A stretch of 64,000 bases of DNA from Tricholomella constricta (lineage: Eukaryota; Basidiomycota; Agaricomycetes; Agaricales; Lyophyllaceae), in the NCBI GenBank assembly GCA_013368375.1, contig JAACJP010000005.1:1364001-1428000 (forward strand), in the 5' to 3' direction. The stretch's first letter is position 1. The number at the start of each line of letters is the position of its first letter. Made by a program: the position numbers and the translations under genes. The notes under the pieces are model-generated. The model searched no databases. It was given only the letters and a program-made list of their open reading frames with translations, and was not told the DNA's origin. This document shows positions 32,422-41,862 of the stretch, piece by piece.

Positions 32422-35400
32422 ATGGCCCGCGTTCCAAAGTCATTCAAACCGAAGAACATCCTTTGCCCCACATGTCGCCAGTGCTTCAGCTCGCGTGCTG
32501 GCCTCAGTAACCACCGCAGGATTCACCGTCAAAATGAGCACCTGCGACAACTTCGGTTTCCTTCAGCTCACCCTCAAACACCTTCACCGCCCCCTTTCGA
32601 TGAATCTCACTCTGAATTTGCTTCTCCTCGTCGTTCCACTCGGCCAGCAGTAAGGACAGATGGCGCAACATCTCAAAGAGAGGAGACAGTATATACTCAC
32701 CCCTTTCTTAATGGTAATAATTCAATTGGTTACAGACTCGATGACCTTCTGCTTACCCACATGTCTCCAGGCTGCCCTCGCAATTCAAATGGGGCACTTC
32801 TAATGCCGAATCAGCCACCTCCAGCCGCTGCACCACATGATCCAGATGACTTTACACCTTTTACGAGCAGAGCCGCATTCAAACTGTCACAACTTCTCTA
32901 CACACGTAGCGGGATGAGCCAGGGAGCACTCGACGAGCTTTTCCAGTGCTGGGCTGCTATCACTGGACAGGATCCTCCGTTTGCAAGTGCCGAGGATATG
33001 AATGAAACCATAGACAGTATCGAGCTCGGTGGAGTGCGATGGTCCTCGTTTACTGTACAGTATTCTGGTGACCTTGGAGAAGGCGAGCCAGTGCCATGGA
33101 AGGCAAAGGCTTATCCGGTATATTTTCGCGACCCTCTTGAAGTTTTACACGAGCAGCTGGGGAATCCGGACTTTGTTGACGAGATGGACCATGCTCCGAA
33201 GAAGGTCTTTGATAAGGACGGAACACGGCGCTACCAAAATCTCATGTCGAGTGATTGGGCATGGCGTCATGCGGTAAGTCAATGTCATCATAATCAGATA
33301 TATATTTACGAGAGAAGAAATAGGATAAGCTGGCCCAGGACCCGGACAATCATGACGCAACGTTTTGTCCCATTATATTAGGTAGTGACAAGACTACAGT
33401 TTCGGTAGCCACGGGGCACAATGAATACTACCCCCTCTACATGTCCAATGGCCTAGTCCATAACAATGTCCGACGGGCACATAGAAATGCTCTGACACTT
33501 ATTGGCTTTCTGGCAATACCGAAAAGTATTTTATTAGTACCCGTCATTTACAATATGATCTTACTGAGAATCATTTTTTACAGCCGACCGCGAGCACCAA
33601 GACTCCGTCGAATTTCGCAAATTTCGACGCAGTCTCTTCCATGCTTCTCTCATCGAGATTTTCAGGTCGTTACGTCCATATATGGAGAAACCTGAGCTTG
33701 TGCGTTACGGCGATGGCTACTATCGGAACACCATCTATGGGCTGGGCCCGTACATTGCTGATTATCCCGAACAGGCTCTTCTTGCCTGCATTGTGCAGGG
33801 CTGGTGTCCACGGTATAAGTCATGGCTTGTCATTATCCTTGAATTTCATTGACGTTATGCTTGTAGATGCACAGCCCCGTCCAACAACCTTGACGGTAAG
33901 GGTGGTCGACGGTCACATGAGCTTACCCTTGCAGTGATAGCTGCGCTCGATGTGAAGACGCTATGGGAGCAATATGGAATAGTTTCCGATCTCCTGGTAA
34001 GATATCTTTTCAGAGCTTTTCTAGATAAACTGAACCATGTATGTCCTGCAGCCGTTCACGCACTCCTTTCCCTTTGCTGACATTCACGAGCTCATCGCTC
34101 TCGACCTCCTCCATCAAATCATCAAAGGCATATTTAAAGACCATCTTGTAACGTGGGTCGAAGACTACATCAAACTTGCACACACTGCAGCGGAAGCGAA
34201 GAAGATTCTAGCTGACATTGATCGCAGGTGGGCACCTTTGTTTGATGTTTGACATAGAATTGACGTCTTTTTAAGAATCGCAGCCGCTCCGCCATTTCCT
34301 GGTGTTCGACGCTTTCCAGAGGGCCGCGGGTTTAAACAATGGACGGGTGACGACTCGAAAGCGCTCATGAAGGTATTTATCACCCTTATTACAACATTCG
34401 AAGGTATTGAAGGAGAGTAAATTTAGGTCTATCTGCCTGCAATTGCGGGACACGTCCCTTCACAAATGGTCCGTGCTTTGAGCACATTCACAGAATTCTG
34501 CTATCTGGTCCGACGCGAAGTCCTTGACGAGAACGACTTGCAGAAGCTGGATGAACTTGTCGAACTCTTCCACCAGGAGCGAACAATTTTTGAGCAGGAG
34601 GGAGTCCGACCCGATGGCTTTTCTCTGCCCCGCCAACACTCGATGGTTCACTACACCACTTTAATCCGGGAGTTCGGAGCACCAAACGGACTCTGTTCAT
34701 CGATCACTGAATCCAAGCACATCAAGGCTGTGAAGAAACCCTATCGACGCACTAATCGGGATCGGGAGACGGCACTCGGGCAGATGCTCGTCATCAACCA
34801 GCGCCAAGACAAGCTTGCGGCAGCGCATGTCAATTTTCAATCACTCGGAATGCTGGCCGGTTCACTCTTTGGGCCACCTGATGTGGTGGTTGATGATGCC
34901 ATGACGCAGAGAGCCGGAGCCAGAGACACCGAGGATGACGACGGAGGGGCAGTGGACGGACATGTCTTAGCGGAGGTCAAACTAGCCTCCAAAGCTGGTG
35001 CGTGATCATCTTTTTGTTCTTGTATCTTCACTCAAGTGCATTCCTAGTCTCTGGCCTCCCTCGTGAGCTTTCGGCACTCAGTCGACACCTCAATCTTCCC
35101 CAACTTCCAGCTCTCGTGTCCCGCTTCCTGTATGAGCAAACCCATCCTGAACTCGACGTCCTTGTGGATGATATCCCCCTTGATGTATGCCCTCGATACA
35201 AAGGAAAAGTCCGTGTTTTTCCCTCTGCCATCTCAACTTTTTATGCCCCAAGCGACCTTTCAGGGACAAAAGGGATGCTCCGCGAGCGGATTAGGTCGAC
35301 TGATTCTTGGAGAGGGGGTCCTGAACGGCGGGACTGTGTATTCGTCAACAATGACCCCGATTTGCCTGGTTTTCGAGGCATGCATGCCGCGCGCGTTCAT

Positions 35401-35709
35401 CTTTTTTTCTCCATCCGCCATCAGGGTGTTATGTTTCCTTGTGCCCTCGTCTCGTGGTTCTCTGCCATTGGAGAAGATCCATGCCCTGACACTGGCATGT
35501 GGATGGTTGAGCCGGACTTTGACCTGACAGGGAATCGCATTATGTCGGTCATCCACTTAGATAGTATACTTCGCGGGGCTCATTTAATGGGCCGAGCAGG
35601 ACGTGAGCGAATCCCGCGAAGTCTTACATTCTCCGACACTCTCAATGCTTTCTCAGCATTCTACATTAACAAGTACATTGATCACCACAGTCACGAAATT
35701 GCATTCTAG
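32422..35709 (+). CDS. Plavaka/KDZ transposase with C2H2 finger
   Basis: It begins MARVPKSFKPKNILCPTCRQ; the C-P-T-C...H-R-R-I-H pair forms a C2H2 finger in the first 40 residues. Diagnostic Plavaka stretches follow: DDFTPFTSRAAFKLSQLLYT, SSDWAWRHADKLAQDPDNHD, ILGSDKTTVSVATGHNEYYP, YMSNGLVHNNVRRAHRNALT, FPFADIHELIALDLLHQIIK, HSMVHYTTLIREFGAPNGLC and SITESKHIKAVKKPYRRTNR. The C-terminal part contains a DTGMWMVEPDFD module and ends FYINKYIDHHSHEIAF. Introns lie near 33270-33325, 33530-33585, 33815-33866, 33990-34050, 34228-34282, 34375-34428 and 35000-35053; all keep the frame, so the gene appears intact at about 900 aa. KDZ transposases have an RNase H-like DDE core and cut and paste the element. 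Confidence 0.88.
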
Positions 35710-35921
35710 TTAACATTTTACTATATTCGAGGCCTAGCTACATTGCATATTTGACCATGATGTGGAAGACAAATCAAACACTGGGAACCGGAAAACATGT
35801 CTGAAGTCAAAGATGTGTTGAAATAGAGCGCAGAAGATGAAGATGTCAAAGGAGGTGGTAGCGAAGATCAAGATACATAAGAGAGCCGCATCAAAGACCA
35901 AGATACAAAAGCGAGAATGGC

Positions 35922-35934
35922 CGAAATGCTGATG
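35922..35934 (-). repeat. KDZ right terminal inverted repeat
   Basis: cgaaatgctgatg followed by TA at 35935-35936; perfect inverse of the left end. Confidence 0.9.
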
Positions 35935-35936
35935 TA

Positions 35937-36003
35937 GTCCTGCGGGCGATACCCAATATTGCCCGAATATATTTGCTCAACTATCCTACGTTCCAGACGA
36001 AGA
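35937..36003 (+). repeat. Ngaro repeat B2, right part
   Basis: The 67 bp match B1 bases 29083-29149 exactly, resuming after the KDZ insertion; divergence begins at 36004, the right end of the Ngaro element. Confidence 0.9.
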
Positions 36004-36205
36004 CATTGGATCATTGGTTGGGCTGCAACACTTCAACATGTTTCTCGTGAACCATGTGATGAGCCAGATCTCTGACTTCTTCCACAGAGGAAGGGTCATC
36101 CGATCCTGTAAGACATGAGACACGAGGAATTGACCGGACACTGGTATCAGCACAACATGGTCAGTGTTGCAGGGTGAAAGGGGAAGGCAGCAGTGAATTC
36201 AGGAC

Positions 36206-37373
36206 TTACCTACTGGCCAACAATTCTAATGCTGCAGTTGAACGCTCTTCCATTTCTTCGATTGTATCAACTGGCTCATTGAACTTACGACAGCACTGCT
36301 CTGCGAGCTGTAGTGCAGTTTCCCATTTGTCGGTCGATATCCATCCCCTACGGATATTTGCTTGTGAAGTCCTTTCTTTGCTCTTCAGCAATGACGCTTC
36401 CAGACCATCAATATATGCGGCCAAGACCACACTAAATATCTTGTTGCTGACTAGATATGCCTGGTTGATTGTGAGCTTTGTATGTAGAAAAGGACACATA
36501 CCTGGGATCATGTCAGTGAATGCATAGTTTCTTGTGATGTTCACAATCGGGTTGTCATCGTAAGCAAATTTGTTGGCAAGAGGATTGAAGGAATAGAAGC
36601 GGAAAATGAAGGCGTCGGTGAGAAGGCCATAAACACGTCGATTATAAAAATCCATCTTCTCGTTCGCTTTGGCAGCGGCTGAATTCCAGCCAGATGAACA
36701 CTAGCTATAAACCTCGGAAAAAGAAGACGCACCCAGAATTTCGACAAAAAGTTGTGCTACGTTGTCCTCCAGAGACATATCAAGTTCGAATTCAACGATG
36801 ACGAAAAGGATTCCACCGAGCATAGAGATCTGGGTAGGCCAGTGGTGAGACTAATAAGAAATCCCGATGCAGACTAATACGAACCTCATGGTCAACGTTG
36901 CCTCCACAAGCATACTCAGTCTCTAACGTATCCTGCTCTGGTTTGTCGATTACTCGACCTTGAAATAGTCCTATGATGCGAACAAGGTACTGGGCATATC
37001 CTTAGATCAGAAAGCATCACAAATGGCTTTGCGAACATACCGGGTCCATGATTCTGAACCTTGCCGATCCCCTCTCAATCCTCTGCACATGCCGCTCCTG
37101 ATAGACATCTTGTGTGTGCCATGCTTCCTCGAACATGATCTCATGAATGGATGGCGGGAGATGAAACATAGGGATAATAATTTTCTCAAGTCGGGCATTT
37201 TCCAGCTGTTTGGCGAGGCCAAATCGCTCAGCAAAATCAGTCCATTCTACGCCGGAGTCAGATGGGAGGCTGATTCCAGCCTTCTTGAGGGCTGCGAGCA
37301 GGACTTTTCCACGGTCGGCAATTTGAACTATAAGCTTAGCGAGTGCGGCAACTGTAGGACTTTGTCGAGCCAT
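36206..37373 (-). CDS. Agaricomycete hypothetical, PD-(D/E)XK nuclease-like
   Basis: A multi-exon minus-strand gene. Readable parts, in order: SPTVAALAKLIVQIADRGKV, EWTDFAERFGLAKQLENARL, PPSIHEIMFEEAWHTQD, then after introns IGLFQGRVIDKPEQDTLETE, CGGNVDHEISMLGGILFVIV, a helix with EDNVAQLFVEILAAAKANEK, FYNRRVYGLLTDAFIFRFYS and a C-terminal helical part ending in EMEERSTAALELLAS. The D, then a strand with E-F-E, then an amphipathic helix are the layout of restriction-endonuclease-like folds found in an unnamed Agaricomycete family. The start is doubtful: upstream coding-like sequence (MDKQNSKRKRTDETAIDEEL to KEKWLDK, from 37459) is in another frame, so either a frameshift has separated it or the start is at 37373. 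The terminal AG/gtaagt could also be a donor to one more exon. Confidence 0.5.
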
Positions 37374-38104
37374 TTTTCTTTCAGGTCGACCGCCGTTACC
37401 AGCTCTTCATCGATGGCGGTTTCATCCGTTCGTTTTCTTTTGGAATTTTGTTTATCCATGTCAAGGTACGCGGACGACGCAGTCGAAAGATGTGAGCGAG
37501 ACAAGCGTGATGAGTCTATCAGTTGTCGTCGAAGGAGATATATGTAACTGCTACTACTCCTCAAGTAAGATGAGACTTGAGCTTACATGGTGAAAAAGAA
37601 AGACAGCTGAGGAATCAAAATCAAAATCTGGAATGAAGCGCGCCTCTGAGTTTAGGGCCGGCCAACTGTGGCGGTCCAGGCCATGATCTCAAGGTCAACG
37701 GGCATCCTTCCTCTTCACAATTTAAGCAGGTCAGTTCGGCCTGTAGCATTGCGTTCATTTTCAATAAGTCTGCTTGAGCTCCTAGGCACTATAGTAGTGT
37801 GATAGACCGTCTGAAGCCCCGGTCATCATTTCTCCAGGTCAATAGTACTCCGGATCCTGGCCTGGCGATCTGGGCCGTCACTATCAACGAAGGCGGGTGC
37901 CTGAGCTGCCTCAGTAATCTCCAGTGACAGATCTTATGGTCCTCTTGCGCTCGAAGACTCCGAAAATGGCGTCGCGGACGAGGCGCCGAGGCTTTCCACA
38001 CTAAATAAGCATACTTGGAAGCTGCAGAGGCATCTTCGCAATGTTCCAGGAGTCGCTGATAGATTGATCTCTGAGTTGAGTTCAGGAAAGGTGTGCATAA
38101 GATC
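37374..38104. other. Mostly non-coding, about 730 bp
   Basis: The left 86 bp may be an out-of-frame first exon of the preceding gene. The rest has short frames on both strands without recognisable content. Confidence 0.35.
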
Positions 38105-38624
38105 TCAAATCCATTCCAGGATCAGTTTCCGGAGAAGCTCTGCCTGGTTCTGGGTGTGCAGGTATACGTCCAGCTCAGGAAACGTCTCCAGGTGGGGGGC
38201 GTACGTGAGTACACGAGGGAGCTCCTTATGAAGACGGGAAGGGAGGACTGGAACGGCGGGAGCAAGATTGAGTACGTTGAGAACAAACAAATGGTCATTG
38301 ATTGGAAGCTCTACAGCATTAGAGAGGGTGAACGACATTCTCCTCCCTTTACCTTTGACTGATCCATACACACGCGAGAACCCAAGACTGGGAGAGGACG
38401 ATAAGGATGTAAGTGGGCCCAAGTGGCCGTGGCGAGATGAGCCTTTCGGTTGAGCAGAACACTACGCTACCCCAGACGTCGATCACTGTAAGGTGAAGGT
38501 CAATAGAAACGGCTGTCAATGCCCGACATCGAATTTGCAAACGGCGAGATGGAACGTGGATAACACACGCCGAAGGATATGAATGAATTTTCTCCACGTC
38601 GGAGGTGGTGGTTTCGTTCGCCAT
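38105..38624 (-). CDS. Possible short hypothetical gene
   Basis: A minus-strand frame from MANETTTSDVEKIHSYPSAC (38624) can be spliced, with gtaaag...tgtag borders near 38307-38352, to a stretch reading LPINDHLFVLNVLNLAPAVP and on to AELLRKLILEW. I do not recognise a family and nothing independent supports it. It could be a decayed gene. Confidence 0.25.
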
Positions 38625-38996
38625 GGAAGGACCGCCGCGAATTTAGTGTGGATATTCGGGAGTTTCCATCTCGTAAGTTGGCGTTGAAACGTTTGTGATT
38701 GCAGTCAAGCAAGTGAGTGTAGTCAAACCCAGGTATATTTATGAAAGTGCAACGAGGTGGTGAAGATTGACCTTGCAACAAGGCCAATGCGCATCTTGAG
38801 ACTCTGCCTCAGCTCGTCGAAGCTTTTGTTGCTCATGAGCACGGCTTTATATCCCCATCCATGGTGGCCATCCACCACAATGATCGGTCAAAGAGACAAA
38901 GAGGATTGACTGGAGTGGCTCTGAAGTCAAAGGGAATCACTGCTTGAACAAACACAGCTAGTGATCGACTAACACTCTCCTTAGGTTTCCATCCAA
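38625..38996. other. Intergenic, 372 bp
   Basis: Nothing recognised; presumably the promoter of the F-box gene at 38997. Confidence 0.35.
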
Positions 38997-40724
38997 ATGG
39001 TCCTCTTTTTAGATCTCCCAGTAGACATATTGCCTCTGATTATATCCAACCTCGTCAAGCCACATCATCTCTCTTCAGCATGCCTCGTGAACAAAACGTT
39101 TCAAGAATTCACCGTCCCAAGGTTGTATGAACGGGTATCCATCTACGCATGGCAGCGAGAAGGCAAGACGAAGGTACGTTTGTCTCAATCATATACGTAA
39201 CTCTCATACCTGATGTGCTGCACTGTACAGGTCGTTCAACTATTCACAACACTTGCGCACGGCCCCCATCTGGCGAAATATGTACGGAGGCTCGGTCTGT
39301 CTCTGTCGCACGACGCATTGACGATGAGCTTACTTCTCAAACCTCCCCCAGAGATCCGCGAATTCCCCAAAGCGATCTCGCTCGACGAACTAGGAACCAA
39401 CGTCCTCCAAGGGCTCAGAAACTGCATCAACCTGCGAGCCTGTACCTGGACGCGAGACGGGTCTCTCAACTCTGATATTCTAAAAGCACTGCAGACCTCT
39501 GGGATACTCCAGGAGCTGGAGGTCAATGGGCGCAGTGAGGACAACTACAACCCCGCCCTTCTCCAGGGGTTCACCCGCCTCGCCCGGATAAGCTTGATCA
39601 TGCCGAGCGTCCCGGTCGTCAATCATCTCAGCACGTGGATCGCAAACACCGGCAGCACCCTGCAGAGCCTGACCTTGATATGCAAAGTCGTGACAAATCC
39701 TCCGCCGTCCGAGGGCTCTATTGACCTCTTGAATGTAGGCATCATCCATAGTCACGGATGGGCTCCTCGAAAGCCTCGCCCCTAATCTTGTGAACCTCAG
39801 ACACCTGTACCTGACAGGGTGTCCGAAGGTGACCCACAGAGGTGTCTGGGCTGTCCTCACAGGCAACGATGCGGGGCTTCTTGGGCTCGGACTCGAAGGT
39901 GTATCTGCGCACTTTGTAAGCCCCTTTTCTCTACGACCCACACATGACTCTCTGAGTCGAGATGAATGGGCAGGACATGGGAGAACTCAGCCGAAGATGC
40001 CTGAAAACTGGAGCTCTCGCGAGATTAACCTCCATCACGTTGACCGTACATCCACTGCTACCGCTAGAGTTGTGGATGAACGACGTCTCAACTCTTCTAT
40101 CTGCCGCACCGCTGCAAAACTTCCATATATACTCGACGGGACCATTCTACGAGTCTCCATGGACGGAACCGTTTTGGTCGCAGCTGGTCGCCACACATGG
40201 ACACCGCCTCCTCCGATTCTCCGTCCACCGCATGCTCATCAGTTTACGCGCCATCGAGGAAATATGTAGACGGTGTACAGCACTCGAGCAGCTCTTCATC
40301 GTCGTAGAGCCAGAATCTCTTGTAAGAAACTACTAAAGCCTCGTCTCTAGCCTCATTTTTTTCAAACCCTCATGGTTGCAGCCGAACTTGGGAGCATGCC
40401 TCGCCCAAGCCAACTCTCTGCGTTCAATACACATCAACTATCCCATGGAGGCACATACAGACGTCGTACCCGTGATATCGGTGAACGAGGCGCTGTCCAT
40501 CATCCGACATTGTAGTACGACACTCACCCAATTCGGGTGTAACGCCCGAGTGTGGCAGGTATTTCATCATATCCTGAACGCTCGTGCTATATATTCTAAC
40601 TCTTGGATCGTAGGTCTCCAGGGTAATCAATGTAGACGCGGAGGGCAGGTTCCACGCACAGCCAATGCTGTCGCCATATGAAAGTCCTGATGTCCCAGAA
40701 GCCTTTCTTGTTGTGCGGACTTAG
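38997..40724 (+). CDS. F-box protein with leucine-rich repeats
   Basis: It begins MVLFLDLPVDILPLIISNLV, then PHHLSSACLVNKTFQEFTVP and LYERVSIYAW, a standard N-terminal F-box. Irregular LRR-type strands follow (LRNCINLRACTWTRDGSLNS, LQELEVNGR, LVNLRHLYLTGCPKVTHRGV, LGLGLEGVSAHF, LTSITLTVHPLLP, CTALEQLFIVVEPES, SLRSIHINYPMEA). Introns at about 39173-39230, 39695-39760, 39918-39966, 40321-40380 and 40558-40614 have normal borders and keep the frame to the TAG at 40722. F-box/LRR proteins select substrates for SCF ubiquitin ligases; the target is unknown. A broken copy of its 5' part lies at 21779-22075. Confidence 0.75.
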
Positions 40725-40909
40725 AATCGATTTTGCGGCCCTTGTATTGATGAAAGTGTTACACCTTTAACAATCTAGGTCCTATCGCGCCATTAAAGCG
40801 ACGCAAGAGAAGTCCTTATAGAACAATGAACTGCGTCCTTGTACGAGTAAAATGTTCATAATTCGTCCTTATATGAGTACAATATTCATAATTTCAAAGT
40901 GTCGATAAT

Positions 40910-41862
40910 TTAGAAAGGGGTACCGGGAGGGAATACCATGGGTTTTTGAACTTGAGCACGTTTATCCGCACCACAAAGTTGCTCGACTAGAGTAAGCGCG
41001 AAGGGGAAGGCGGTGCCTACAGAAGACGTATCATTTGAGTCGATCGCACGGTAATTACCATCAGCGTTACTGACCAGGACCACGACTGTTCAATCAAGGA
41101 TCAGCGACACGATTTATGACAACACAGTGAGCCATCGTACCTAGTCACAAGATTGCCGGATACAACGACGGGCTCTTCAGAGTAATCAAAGTCTAAACCA
41201 ATTTAAGCATGGTTCACCGTTCGAGACACGACGACATGACATGCCTTTCTCCAGGTCTTTCCTGACGCTGGGATGAGACGTCAACGGTTGCCTAGGAAGT
41301 CCAGACCGAAGCGCAGCGAGGCTCCCTAAACAATAAATCTTCAATACCGAAAGAACACAATGGGAGAGATGGGTGTCCGACCAGCACAGATCATCCCCAC
41401 CATCTTCTTATCATAATAATCACGCACGAGCTGCTGGACGCTAGGCTGCTTCGACATCGTATCAGCGCCTTTCGCACCCCCGGGGACGACCAGGAGATCG
41501 TATCTATCCTACCCCACAATTGCAAGTCGTTAGTAGTCGTGATCAGAACCTCCATATTGGTTACAAGGAAACACGAACGGGACCACAGTCGTGATTCAGA
41601 TACTGATCGGGCATGATATTGATACCGCGGGACCCTTTCGCGAACGGAGGACTTTCTGATGAGGGGGTGTCTTGTTCTGGAACAAATGCGGAGGTCGTCG
41701 CGACTCCTGCGCGGACGAGAGTGTCGTAGGTGATGGTGCTAAAATTGGTACCGTCGTGTGATGGCATAAGCTCAGGCTTACGATTGGGAGGAGGAGGATG
41801 GGGACTTACAATTCCATCTCTTCAGTGCCATCGGCAATTAAAATTAAAGCAGAGGGATGCAT
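40910..41862 (-). CDS. DJ-1/PfpI family protein
   Basis: Starting MHPSALILIADGTEEMEF, the spliced minus-strand frame continues TITYDTLVRAGVATTSAFV, GSRGINIMPDQYL, RYDLLVVPGGAKGADTMS, DYYDKKMVGMICAGSLAALR, EEPVVVSGNLVTSRGPGTA and FALTLVEQLCGADKRAQ, ending PPGTPF. The reactive cysteine of the nucleophile elbow is in MICAGS and the conserved acidic residue in TEEMEF. Members act as glyoxalase/deglycase-like or redox-stress proteins in the cytosol and mitochondria; this is closest in layout to animal DJ-1. Introns lie near 41772-41815, 41515-41570, 41330-41385, 41200-41245, 41090-41140 and 41028-41080 and were inferred from frame continuity. The order of motifs is complete, so the gene is probably functional. 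Confidence 0.82.

Larger units (their letters stand above)
29545..35934 (+). mobile_element. KDZ (Plavaka-type) DNA transposon nested in Ngaro B2
   Basis: The 6,390-bp insert is bounded by perfect 13-bp inverted repeats catcagcatttcg / cgaaatgctgatg and flanked by TA on both sides where B1 has a single TA, so the insertion made (or is consistent with) a TA duplication. It carries a plus-strand transposase gene with C2H2 finger and a divergent minus-strand companion gene. Both termini hold clustered, AAAGATG/CATCTTT-like short repeats. No frameshift was found in the transposase gene, so the element may be active. The family call rests on the transposase sequence. Confidence 0.88.
23145..36003 (+). 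mobile_element. Ngaro-type tyrosine-recombinase retrotransposon (DIRS order), carrying a nested KDZ element
   Basis: The termini are split direct repeats in the order A1 (23145-23304), ORFs, B1 (28970-29149), A2 (29150-29309), B2 (29432-29544 plus 35937-36003). A1 and A2 are 160 bp and look identical over the full length; B1 and B2 are 180 bp and look identical once the insert is removed. B1 and A2 abut directly, as expected if the B2-A1 circle junction is the recombination template. The element encodes gag/zinc knuckle, RT-RNase H and a tyrosine recombinase but no DDE integrase and no methyltransferase, which fits Ngaro rather than DIRS-1. Without the nested insert it is about 6.47 kb. All three frames are open, so it looks young. 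Confidence 0.88.

Noticed and set aside
29545..35934. CACTA/EnSpm-type element or one carrying a TET/JBP dioxygenase
   Set aside because: Termini begin catcag rather than cacta, the target is TA, the transposase is Plavaka-like and no dioxygenase HxD...H pattern is present.
36206..37373. Part of the Ngaro or KDZ element
   Set aside because: It lies outside repeat B2, which ends at 36003, and has no similarity to element genes.
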